This document shows positions 1 to 6,219 of a stretch of 7,064 bases of DNA, piece by piece (the first letter of the stretch is position 1; every line of letters starts with the position of its first letter). The stretch lies in the NCBI GenBank assembly GCA_030271555.1, contig JARXKQ010000058.1:1-7064 (forward strand), read 5' to 3'. The translations under genes and the position numbers were made by a program. The notes under the pieces are model-generated. The model had not been told where the DNA came from. It made no database searches and saw nothing but the letters and a program-made list of their open reading frames with translations. Origin of the DNA: Chloroflexota bacterium. Its GTDB lineage: Bacteria > Chloroflexota > Limnocylindria > Limnocylindrales > CSP1-4.

Positions 1-784
1 CTGGACCGCGCTGCATGTGGCGCGTTGGGGCCTGGGGCGTGGTCGACGGACCAGGCGACGGACTGCCGACTGGGCCGCCCGTGCCATCGCCAGCGCGGGC
101 AACCGGCGTCAGCCAGCGCAGCGCACCAAGGAGCGAACCCAGGCCCAGGGTGAAAACGGTCAGGCCGCCGACCTGGAGCACCAGCCTGCGGCTGACGACG
201 TCGGGCAGGGGGCGCCCGGCAACGACGAGCGGCTCGTCCGTGGGCGCGTCCCGAGCGAGGCGCAGCACGTACAGGTTGGCGTGGCCGGCCAGGGCAAGCG
301 TCAACCAGCCGAAGGCGTACGGCAGGTCATTGCCGAAGTAGTACGGGTGCGTTGCCCAGGACGCGGTCAGGAAGAAGAGGAACGAGAGCAGCGCGCCACC
401 CAGGGCGGCCAGCCGATAGCCCAGGCCGGTCAGCGCCCCCAGGCCCGCGCCAAGCTCGCCAAGCGCGATGAGCACGCCCAGGATTGGCGCGAGCGGCTCG
501 ACGAGGTGGACGAGGGGCGCCAGCGGTGAGACACGCTCGAAAATCGTGAACTGCGCCTGGATCGATGTGGGGCTCGCGGGATCGAAGAAGCCGCGATCCA
601 GGATCAGCTTGTCGATGCCCGCGTAGAGGAAGGTCGCGCCAAAGAACAAGCGCAGCGGCAGGATGGCGTACGCGGTTATCGACGGCCGCTCATGCGGCAC
701 TTGCTCACGCACCGAACGCTGGTCGCGCCGAAAGTCGCTCGTGGCGTTCAGCCGAGCTCGTCGGGAAGCAGAGGTCTTACCCAT
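1..784 (-). CDS. DoxX/DoxD-like (TQO small subunit type) membrane protein, 3' end cut off by window
   Basis: An open frame runs from ATG at 784 to the window edge (261 codons) with no stop, so the C-terminus is missing. Residues 36-60 form a first membrane helix with the DoxX-like pattern LRLFFGATFLYAGIDKL. Further helices lie at about 98-121, 125-145 and 154-175; the WATHPYYFGNDLPYAFGW stretch (143-160) resembles DoxD, the small subunit of thiosulfate:quinone oxidoreductase. A fifth hydrophobic segment (201-222) follows an SRR pair at 198-200, like the start of a Tat-type Rieske anchor, and then a Gly/Pro/Ser/Thr-rich linker. In related actinobacterial proteins a Rieske-like domain can follow, but here it would lie outside the window. 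The likely role is membrane redox; the substrate is unknown. The ATG lies inside the lipoprotein gene's 3' end (37-base overlap), which suggests translational coupling. There is no strong ribosome-binding site; GTG codon 25 is an alternative start. Confidence 0.82.
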   Translation of the reverse strand, partial: MGKTSASRRARLNATSDFRRDQRSVREQVPHERPSITAYAILPLRLFFGATFLYAGIDKLILDRGFFDPASPTSIQAQFTIFERVSPLAPLVHLVEPLAPILGVLIALGELGAGLGALTGLGYRLAALGGALLSFLFFLTASWATHPYYFGNDLPYAFGWLTLALAGHANLYVLRLARDAPTDEPLVVAGRPLPDVVSRRLVLQVGGLTVFTLGLGSLLGALRWLTPVARAGDGTGGPVGSPSPGPSTTPQAPTRHMQRGP

Positions 785-1593
785 GCCTGATAAGCATCGC
801 CACCCAAGGTGAAAGTTACCTGTGAACTTGCCGACGCGACGGCTGCAGCGAATGCCTGCGCGTCGGCACCGGTGACTATGCCGGAGCGCAGCCCGGTGAC
901 GCCAAAGTCGGGCGTCGCGGGTGAGCCGAAGTCGGCGGGCGCCGTGGCCAGGGGCCAGGCCAGCGAATCGGTCGCGGCGCTCGCGGCGGGCGCGACGTAG
1001 ACGCGATAAGCGACAGGCTGATACGTCGCGCTCGTTGGGTTCGACGCGCCCCACGTTTCGGACGGGTCGAGCAGGCGGTTGAGCAGGGCGATGGCTGGGT
1101 TGTCGCCGCCGCCCGGATGGCCGGGCCCGCTCGCGGCAACACGCGTCACGTACTCTTCGCCGTCGATTTCCACGGTGAAGACGGTCACGCCACTATCGCC
1201 CGGCACGCCGACGTCGCCACCGTTCTGATCGAGTCCGGCGTCGTGGATTGCCGCCATGATCGCGGCCGCGCCGTCTGGTCCAACGTCGCGCATATCGACG
1301 CCCGGGATCAGCGTGGGCTCGCCGTTCAAGTCAACAGCCTGCGTGTAGATCTTGCCGTCCGCGTCGACGACGATGCTGGGCAGCTGGCCCAGCCGCGCCG
1401 ACGGGGCGATGAAGCCGCCTTCGTTCGTGACCTCGAGCAACAGGGTCGCCGACGGCGGCGCCGGTGTCGGCGACGGCGTTGGCGCATGAGTCGGGCTCGG
1501 CGTGAGCGCTGGAGTGGGACTTGGTGTAGGCGCCGGCGCCCCGCACGCGGCTACCAGAAGAGCGACAAACGCCAATGAGCGAAACACGGACAC
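748..1593 (-). CDS. Secreted lipoprotein of an unnamed family, with Pro-Thr-rich linker
   Basis: The 281-residue product starts with a lipoprotein signal peptide: Arg at residue 5, a hydrophobic core, then LLVAAC with the lipidated Cys at 17. A Pro/Thr/Ser/Ala linker (about 20-47) tethers the folded part outside the membrane. The frame stays open to a GTG-type start at 1644 (298 residues), but GTG 1593 has GGAG four bases upstream and gives a normal-length signal; GTG 1587 is also possible. The body has three features recalled from unnamed actinobacterial lipoproteins: a GGF..LP.IVVDADGKIYT opening, a VGPDGAAAIMAA helix, and a closing WVRPLLPDELG. No enzyme motif is visible. The gene lies 78 bases after the DUF2461 gene and overlaps the DoxX-like gene, so a joint envelope role is plausible. 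The family assignment is from memory and no function is claimed. Confidence 0.8.
   Translation of the reverse strand: MSVFRSLAFVALLVAACGAPAPTPSPTPALTPSPTHAPTPSPTPAPPSATLLLEVTNEGGFIAPSARLGQLPSIVVDADGKIYTQAVDLNGEPTLIPGVDMRDVGPDGAAAIMAAIHDAGLDQNGGDVGVPGDSGVTVFTVEIDGEEYVTRVAASGPGHPGGGDNPAIALLNRLLDPSETWGASNPTSATYQPVAYRVYVAPAASAATDSLAWPLATAPADFGSPATPDFGVTGLRSGIVTGADAQAFAAAVASASSQVTFTLGGDAYQAWVRPLLPDELG
1453..1536 (-). repeat. Pro-Thr-Ser repeat encoding the lipoprotein linker
   Basis: This stretch encodes a low-complexity run built from APTPSPTPA-like units directly after the lipidated Cys. Such linkers hold a domain away from the membrane. The underlying DNA is a degenerate tandem repeat and may vary in copy number between strains. 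Confidence 0.85.
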
Positions 1594-1671
1594 ACAGCTC
1601 CAGAACTTCGAAACGCGATGACGCGGAACCCGCAGCCCTCCCATGACGCGCGTTGCACGCGTCCGGTTGCG

Positions 1672-2349
1672 TCAGCCCAAAGTCGCAAGGAACCTCAAAA
1701 CGGGCAGGGCGGCGGCATACGCGTCGGCCAAGGTTTCGGGCAGCTTGCGCGACAACACCTGGGCGTCCGACAGGCGCTTGCCGAAGATGACGTCTTTCCA
1801 GCGAAACATGTCAGCCATGGGGTGCTCGGCCGGATAGCCCGACGGAACGCGCTTGAGCGCCTCCTCTGTCTTGACCTCTTTGAAGACCTTGACGAACCCC
1901 GGGTCCTCGAACGCGGCACGCACCTTGTCCGGCTTCTTCATGAGCGCCGCCCGGAAGGCATCGAGGCGTGGCTTCTCGGCGTGCCACATGCCGCCACCCA
2001 TATACATCTCGCCCGGTTGGAAATGGAAGTAGGCGCCGTTGCCGTGGGCCTGCTGCACGGCGCCCTTGAGCGGGAACGACGCGGCAAGGTGCGTCTTGTA
2101 GGGCGACTTGTCCTTGGCGAAGCGCGTGTCACGGTAAATCCGGAAAACCGACGATTTGGGATCTGCCTCGAGCGGCACACCGCGCGCGGCGAATTGCTCC
2201 GACAACGCCACGCAGAGCTGCTCCATGGGCTCCTTCAGCAACCGCTCGTAGTCGGCCTTGCGCGGCTGGAACCATGCCCTGTCGTTGTTTGCGGCAAGGT
2301 CCGCCAGGAACTGGATCGCATCGCGCTGGAAGCCGCGGAACTCACTCAC
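1672..2349 (-). CDS. DUF2461 (TIGR02453-type) family protein
   Basis: The 225-residue product matches the DUF2461 family along its full length. It opens with a helix and the NNDRAWFQPRKADYE motif (21-35). It then has the FRIYRDTRFAKDKSPYKTHL block (69-88) and the aromatic, Gly-rich YFHFQPGEMYMGGGMW block (107-122). The C-terminal half, with a GYPAEHP turn and a final helical segment, is also as expected, and the length is typical. The biochemical role of the family is unknown; there is no signal peptide or membrane helix, so the protein should be cytoplasmic. The start is a GTG at 2349 preceded by AAGGTGAT, a good ribosome-binding site five bases away. A 56-base gap separates it from the upstream membrane-protein gene. 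A weak hairpin without a T-tract follows the stop codon. Confidence 0.93.
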   Translation of the reverse strand: MSEFRGFQRDAIQFLADLAANNDRAWFQPRKADYERLLKEPMEQLCVALSEQFAARGVPLEADPKSSVFRIYRDTRFAKDKSPYKTHLAASFPLKGAVQQAHGNGAYFHFQPGEMYMGGGMWHAEKPRLDAFRAALMKKPDKVRAAFEDPGFVKVFKEVKTEEALKRVPSGYPAEHPMADMFRWKDVIFGKRLSDAQVLSRKLPETLADAYAAALPVLRFLATLG

Positions 2350-2405
2350 GCGATCACCTTACCGGGCGCCGCTTATCGCTCACTTACTTGGTGCCGGACG
2401 CGGTG

Positions 2406-3239
2406 CTAGGGCCGCCAGCTCACCTGTCGCTGGCCGCGCCGGTGCCACCAGGTAATCGCCAGCGCGACGATTGCGACGAGCACGTATGCCCCGATGTACA
2501 GCCAGCCGCCGGGATGCGCGGCGAGATCGAAGGTGCTGCTGAACGACAGCGCCGCGGCCAGCGCCAGGATGTCGGGGAAGAGGCCGGCCCGGGCGTACTG
2601 CGCCGCTGGCTCCACGTCGTGCGTCAGCGCCAGCGGCAGCGCGCCAGCCGCGAGCGCCACCAGGAACGCGGCGAAGGCCGTGGCGGAGAACGGCGATAGC
2701 GGCTCCGGGACCACCCGGCCATTCGACACGTCAAGCGTCAGAGCCGCGGCGGCCAGCAGCAGCGTGACGAGCGCGAAGAGCGCGTATGTCGCGCGCAGCC
2801 ATCGTGGTGTGCCATCGCCCTGTGTCGCCAGGAGCTGTCGCCGGCGCCACAGAACGGGCGCACCCAGAACGGCCGACAGCGTCCCCAGCAGCAGCGCCAG
2901 CAGATACGGGTATGTCAACAGGTGGTCGGTCCGGAGCACGGCGCTGAAGCCAACGACGACCGCCAGCTGGAGCACGGCGAAAAGCCACACGGCCAGGACC
3001 GAGCCATAGACGCGCGACAGGCCGTTGCTCGCCCAGCTGCGGGCCGCATCGAGCGCCATGACGCCCAGGCCCAGCGACCAACCGCCGATCGTCATTGACA
3101 GGAACGGCGACACGTTCCACGCGAAGTTCTCCGCGCCGTATTCCGGGAGCAGAAAGAGGCCAAGGCCGGTGAAGACCAGCACGAGACCACAGACCGCGAG
3201 GACCGTCTTCGACCACGCCTCGATGCGCTCTTGCGACAC
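2406..3239 (-). CDS. Eight-helix integral membrane protein of unknown function
   Basis: The 277-residue product is almost entirely membrane. After a short charged N-terminus (SQERIEAWSK), hydrophobic segments lie at about residues 13-31, 44-64, 76-98, 108-128, 146-166, 183-206, 221-240 and 250-270. The first loop has LLPEYGAENFAWNVSPF followed by IGGWSLGLG, a pattern I associate with unnamed Chloroflexota membrane proteins. No transporter or enzyme motif is visible. The chosen start is the GTG at 3239, five bases after the TAG stop of the cyclase/ATPase gene, an arrangement that fits translational reinitiation. The frame is open upstream to another GTG at 3305, which would add 22 residues and overlap the cyclase gene by 61 bases, but those residues look like an antisense-type extension (Arg/Gly-rich, no membrane segment). 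Function could relate to the upstream signalling protein, but only position says so. Confidence 0.8.
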   Translation of the reverse strand: MSQERIEAWSKTVLAVCGLVLVFTGLGLFLLPEYGAENFAWNVSPFLSMTIGGWSLGLGVMALDAARSWASNGLSRVYGSVLAVWLFAVLQLAVVVGFSAVLRTDHLLTYPYLLALLLGTLSAVLGAPVLWRRRQLLATQGDGTPRWLRATYALFALVTLLLAAAALTLDVSNGRVVPEPLSPFSATAFAAFLVALAAGALPLALTHDVEPAAQYARAGLFPDILALAAALSFSSTFDLAAHPGGWLYIGAYVLVAIVALAITWWHRRGQRQVSWRP

Positions 3240-3244
3240 TGGCT

Positions 3245-5959
3245 CTATCCGGACTGAGTCGCCGCAGCGGCTGCGGCCGCCTGGCGCTCGACTTCCTTGC
3301 CCCACGGCTCTGGCGGTGGCATGGGCGTGCCATCGGCTGGGTGGAAAGTCTGGGCGAGTGCGAGTACTTCGGCGTCCGACATCCGGCGGCCTTCCTCGCG
3401 CAGCGCGTCGAAGCGGTCGGTGCCCAACTGCTCTGCCGCGAGCTTGCGGTAGGGCGTCGTATTGACCAATTGCGGCGGTGCGGCCGCGCCAAGCCGGCCG
3501 CGCAGATCCTCGGACGCGCCATAGAGCCGCGACCCGTCTTCCACGTCGCCCACCCAGCTCCAGACGGCGCCCATGATCTCGTAGATCATCGCCAACCCCA
3601 CCTTGTTATCGATGCTCTGGAAGATCTCCAAGGCCTCGAGCATCTTGCGCGATGCGTCGTCCCAGTGGCCAAGGTTGGCGTCGGGCAGTGAGGCACTTAC
3701 CAGCGCATCGGCCAGCAGGAAACGTGCCCCGGTGCGACGGTAGATTTCGACGGCGTGACCCAACGTCTTGGCCGATTCAGCCGGGTCGGCGCTGTAGTAG
3801 TGGACGAAAGCGAGGACCTGCTCCGACTTGGCCAGGCCAGCCTCGTCGCCCACCTGCCGGAAAAGAGCCACCGCCTGCAGTGAGATGCGCTCAGCCTCCG
3901 GCAGATCGCCCTCGAGCATCGGCACGTACGACAGGTTGAAGAGGGCCTCCGCTGTGCCGGCCTTGTCGCCGACCGATTCGTACAGCTCCACCGCCTCGCC
4001 ATACCACGGCGCGACGACGCCAAAGTCGTTCTGCCAGTAGGCGATGCCGCCGCCACCAATCAGTGCCTTGGCGCGCGCCGCCGGTGCGGCACCGGGCAGC
4101 GCCAGGAGGCGATCGTAGATCGCGCGCGCTTCGGCAAAGTGGCCACGCTGCTGCCAGAAGCGCCAGATCGCGCCGGCGGCGCTCAGCGCTTCGTTGAGCA
4201 ATCCCAGGTCCTGCGCGCGGCTGAATGACGCGCGCAGGTTGTCGTGCTCGCGCTCCAGACGGTCGAGCCACTGGCCCTGGTCGGGGCCAGTCAGCTCGTG
4301 CTCGGCCTCCTCGGCGAGCTGGAAGTAGTGCTGAGCGTGGGCGCGGCGGATCGTCTCGCCATCGCCCGACGCGTTGAGTCGCTCAGTCGAGTACTCGCGG
4401 ATGGTTTCGAGCATCGCGAAGCGCGTCTCGGCGCCGGCTTCGACCGTGCGCAGCAGGCTCTTGTCCGCGAGCGACGCCACACCGTCGAAGATGTCCAGGG
4501 CGAGCCCGTCGCCAAGCGCGACCTGCTCGGCCGAATCAAGCGTGAACCCGCCCCGGAACACGCTGAGCCGCTCGAACAGTTTCTGCTCGTCGGGCGTGAG
4601 CAGCTGGAAGCTCCACTCGATTGCGCCCCGCATCGTGCGCTGCCGCTCGGGCAGGTCCTGCGCGGACGTGGCGAGCACGCCCAGGTTGGACTCCAGCCGC
4701 GCCAGGATCTGGTCGGGGCTGAGCAGCTTGACCCGGGCCGCGGCGAGCTCGATGGCCAGCGGCAGGCCGTCGAGGCGGGCGCAGATCTCGGCCACTGCCG
4801 GGGCGTTGGCGTTGGTAACGGCGAAGTCGCTCTTGGCACCGACCGCGCGCTCGACGAACAGGCGAACTGCCTCGTACTGCGACAGCTTGTCCGGATCATG
4901 GGCGGCAGCGCGCAGCTCCGCGACCGTGGCGAGCGGCGGCACCGCGTATTCGTTCTCGCCGTAGATGTGGAGTGGGATGCGGCTCGTGGCGAGCACCTTC
5001 ACGCCGGGCGCCGCGCTCAACAGCTGGCCGATCAGCGGCGCCGCGGTGGTGACCTGCTCGAAGTTGTCGAGCACCAGCAGCAGCTGCCGCTCGGCCAGCC
5101 AGGCGCTGAGCGTCTCCATTGCCGATTTGTCGCCCGGGATGCGGACACTCAATGCTGATGCGATCGCACTGGGCACGAGGTCGGGCTCGCGCAGCACCTC
5201 GAGCGGCACGAACCAACAGCCGTCGCGGTACTCATCGAGCAGCTCCTCGGCGACGCGGATCGACAGCCGCGTCTTGCCAGTGCCGCCCGGCCCGGTGAGG
5301 GTCAGCAGCCGGCTCGCGGCCAGGCGTTCCTTGATCTGCGCGATCTGGCGCTCGCGGCCGACGAACGTGGTAACGGGGACGGGCAGGTTGTTGGGCCGCG
5401 CGTCGAGCGAGCGGAGCGCGGGGAAGTCGGCCGGCAGGCCATCGAGCTCGAGCTGATAGATGTGCTCGGATTTCGGCAGGTCCTTGAGTCGGTGCTGGCC
5501 CAGGTCACGCAGGCTGACCCCGGCTGGGAGCGATCGGTCGGCCAGCGCCTTGGTCGTCTCCGATAGCAGCACCTGGCCGCCGTGACCGGCCGCCGCGATG
5601 CGCGCCGCGCGGTGAACGTCGAGGCCCACGTAGTTGTCGCCGCCCAGGACTGCTTCGCCGGTGTGCATGCCCATGCGCACGCGGACCTCGGCCCCGGTGG
5701 GCCATTGCTCCGCGGCCAACAGACGCTGTGCCTGCGCGGCGGCCGTGATGGCCGCGACCGGACTGCTGAAGACCTCGAAGAATGCGTCGCCCTCGGTCAT
5801 CACCTCGACGCCGTCACTCGCTCGAAACGCCTCGCGCAGCAGCGCGTGATGGCGCTCGAGGAGGCGCGGGAAGTCGGCCGCGGATTCAGTCGCGAGGCGC
5901 GTCGAACCCTCGATGTCCGTGAACAGGAAAGTAATTGTGCCGGTGGGCAACGCAGCCAT
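3245..5959 (-). CDS. Class III cyclase-like domain / STAND (NB-ARC-type) ATPase / TPR regulator
   Basis: The 904-residue cytoplasmic protein has three parts. Residues 5-172 form an adenylate/guanylate cyclase-like domain: FLFTDIEGST (metal Asp15), TEGDAFFEVF (Asp58) and YVGLDVHRAARI (Arg120). Residues about 195-440 form a STAND ATPase with a GPGGTGKT P-loop (223-230), Walker B LLLVLDN (293-299), sensor ATSR (324-327) and GLPLAIELAAAR (398-409). From about 540 to 850 there are TPR-like helical repeats, ending in the family's usual C-terminal helix rich in Glu, Arg and Ala. Proteins of this build are thought to be ligand-gated signalling switches. The usual transition-state Asn is His116 and the substrate-specifying Lys position looks like Met54, so cyclase activity is doubtful. 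ATG 5959 was chosen because the domain begins at once (MAALPTGTITFLF) and AGG lies seven bases upstream; the frame extends to GTG 6016 with 19 unconserved residues. Confidence 0.93.
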   Translation of the reverse strand: MAALPTGTITFLFTDIEGSTRLATESAADFPRLLERHHALLREAFRASDGVEVMTEGDAFFEVFSSPVAAITAAAQAQRLLAAEQWPTGAEVRVRMGMHTGEAVLGGDNYVGLDVHRAARIAAAGHGGQVLLSETTKALADRSLPAGVSLRDLGQHRLKDLPKSEHIYQLELDGLPADFPALRSLDARPNNLPVPVTTFVGRERQIAQIKERLAASRLLTLTGPGGTGKTRLSIRVAEELLDEYRDGCWFVPLEVLREPDLVPSAIASALSVRIPGDKSAMETLSAWLAERQLLLVLDNFEQVTTAAPLIGQLLSAAPGVKVLATSRIPLHIYGENEYAVPPLATVAELRAAAHDPDKLSQYEAVRLFVERAVGAKSDFAVTNANAPAVAEICARLDGLPLAIELAAARVKLLSPDQILARLESNLGVLATSAQDLPERQRTMRGAIEWSFQLLTPDEQKLFERLSVFRGGFTLDSAEQVALGDGLALDIFDGVASLADKSLLRTVEAGAETRFAMLETIREYSTERLNASGDGETIRRAHAQHYFQLAEEAEHELTGPDQGQWLDRLEREHDNLRASFSRAQDLGLLNEALSAAGAIWRFWQQRGHFAEARAIYDRLLALPGAAPAARAKALIGGGGIAYWQNDFGVVAPWYGEAVELYESVGDKAGTAEALFNLSYVPMLEGDLPEAERISLQAVALFRQVGDEAGLAKSEQVLAFVHYYSADPAESAKTLGHAVEIYRRTGARFLLADALVSASLPDANLGHWDDASRKMLEALEIFQSIDNKVGLAMIYEIMGAVWSWVGDVEDGSRLYGASEDLRGRLGAAAPPQLVNTTPYRKLAAEQLGTDRFDALREEGRRMSDAEVLALAQTFHPADGTPMPPPEPWGKEVERQAAAAAAATQSG

Positions 5960-6053
5960 AGCTGCGCCTATTGTGGCAAACCGTGATTCGGACGCTGTAC
6001 ACTGCGCAGCGCTCACCCCGTCTTAGGCCGAAGTTTGAAAGGAGAAGTCACCG
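5960..6053. promoter_or_regulatory. Divergent intergenic region, probable promoters for both directions
   Basis: This stretch lies between the chosen minus-strand cyclase start and the plus-strand 17-codon ORF, so promoters for both directions should be here. On the plus strand TACACT at 5998-6003 matches a -10 box in four of six positions, but the TTGTGG at 5971-5976 is 21 bases away, too far for a normal -35. On the minus strand CACAAT, about 10 bases before ATG 5959, is equally weak. An 8-base palindrome, CTGCGCAG, sits at 6002-6009. Only the location is supported; the exact promoter elements are not. Confidence 0.35.
6038..6044 (+). promoter_or_regulatory. Strong ribosome-binding site of the 17-codon ORF
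   Basis: AAAGGAG lies nine bases before ATG 6054. It is the best Shine-Dalgarno match seen in the window, better than those of the full-length genes. Ribosomes are therefore likely to engage the short ORF before the kinase gene. Confidence 0.6.
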
Positions 6054-6107
6054 ATGACTGTGCGTGACCTTCCTTCCTGCCGGCCGGAGCTCACTTCGGG
6101 CCGCTAG
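6054..6107 (+). CDS. 17-codon ORF, possible leader peptide upstream of the RIO1 kinase
   Basis: The ORF ATG 6054 to TAG 6107 encodes MTVRDLPSCRPELTSGR. It is preceded by a strong ribosome-binding site and ends 112 bases before the kinase start. No known leader-peptide family is recognised; there is no run of one amino acid as in biosynthetic attenuators, only three Arg, two Pro and a single Cys. Its last third and its stop codon overlap the inverted-repeat structure at 6084-6169, so translation could change that fold. It could also be a chance ORF. The frame continues beyond the stop as another open stretch, but that continuation lies out of frame with the kinase and becomes Arg-rich, as expected for a non-coding frame. 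Confidence 0.35.
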   Translation: MTVRDLPSCRPELTSGR

Positions 6108-6169
6108 CCCTGCCGCCGCGCGCGATGCGCGGCTGATCTGGGGCTGAGCCCCGCACTCGAGCTCCCTGG
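6084..6169 (+). promoter_or_regulatory. Nested inverted repeats in the RIO1 kinase leader, possible structured RNA
   Basis: A closing stem pairs GGAGCTC (6086-6092) with GAGCTCC (6159-6165), and two further C-G pairs are possible across a two-base bulge. Inside lie three hairpins: GGGC/GCCC at 6098-6110 with TAG in its loop, a seven-pair GCCGCGC/GCGCGGC hairpin at 6115-6133, and GGGGC/GCCCC at 6140-6152. The drawing resembles a cloverleaf, but it lacks the conserved T-loop and anticodon features of a tRNA, and I recognise no known riboswitch. In GC-rich DNA some of this is expected by chance. Confidence 0.3.
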
Positions 6170-6206
6170 TCGGTTCTGGATGTACGTCTACCCCTACCCG
6201 ACTATC

Positions 6207-6210
6207 GGAG
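6207..6210 (+). promoter_or_regulatory. Ribosome-binding site that favours the TTG start of the kinase gene
   Basis: GGAG is followed by nine bases and then TTG 6220, a normal spacing. The other in-frame start, GTG 6232, is 21 bases from this motif and has no better one. A stop codon in the same frame at 6145-6147 limits the coding region upstream. Confidence 0.5.
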
Positions 6211-6219
6211 TTCTTCGCT

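Noticed and set aside
1644..1674. Hairpin (TGACGC/GCGTCA) just after the DUF2461 stop codon as a terminator
   Set aside because: The stem is short with a long interior and no T-tract follows on the minus strand, so it is not convincing as an intrinsic terminator.
2350..2405. Promoter for the DUF2461 gene in the 56-base gap
   Set aside because: A CGATAA-like -10 can be found, but no matching -35 at acceptable spacing.
1618..2409. Plus-strand open frame (263 codons) opposite the DUF2461 gene
   Set aside because: It mirrors the DUF2461 reading frame, whose family motifs and ribosome-binding site are clear; the plus-strand product shows no domain.
4244..5158. Long plus-strand open frame (304 codons) opposite the cyclase/ATPase gene
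   Set aside because: It is antisense to the well-supported STAND ATPase coding frame, has no recognisable domain, and long antisense frames are common in GC-rich genes.
6084..6169. tRNA or tRNA-like gene
   Set aside because: The outline is cloverleaf-like, but there is no TTCRA T-loop, no proper seven-base anticodon loop and no CCA-type end.
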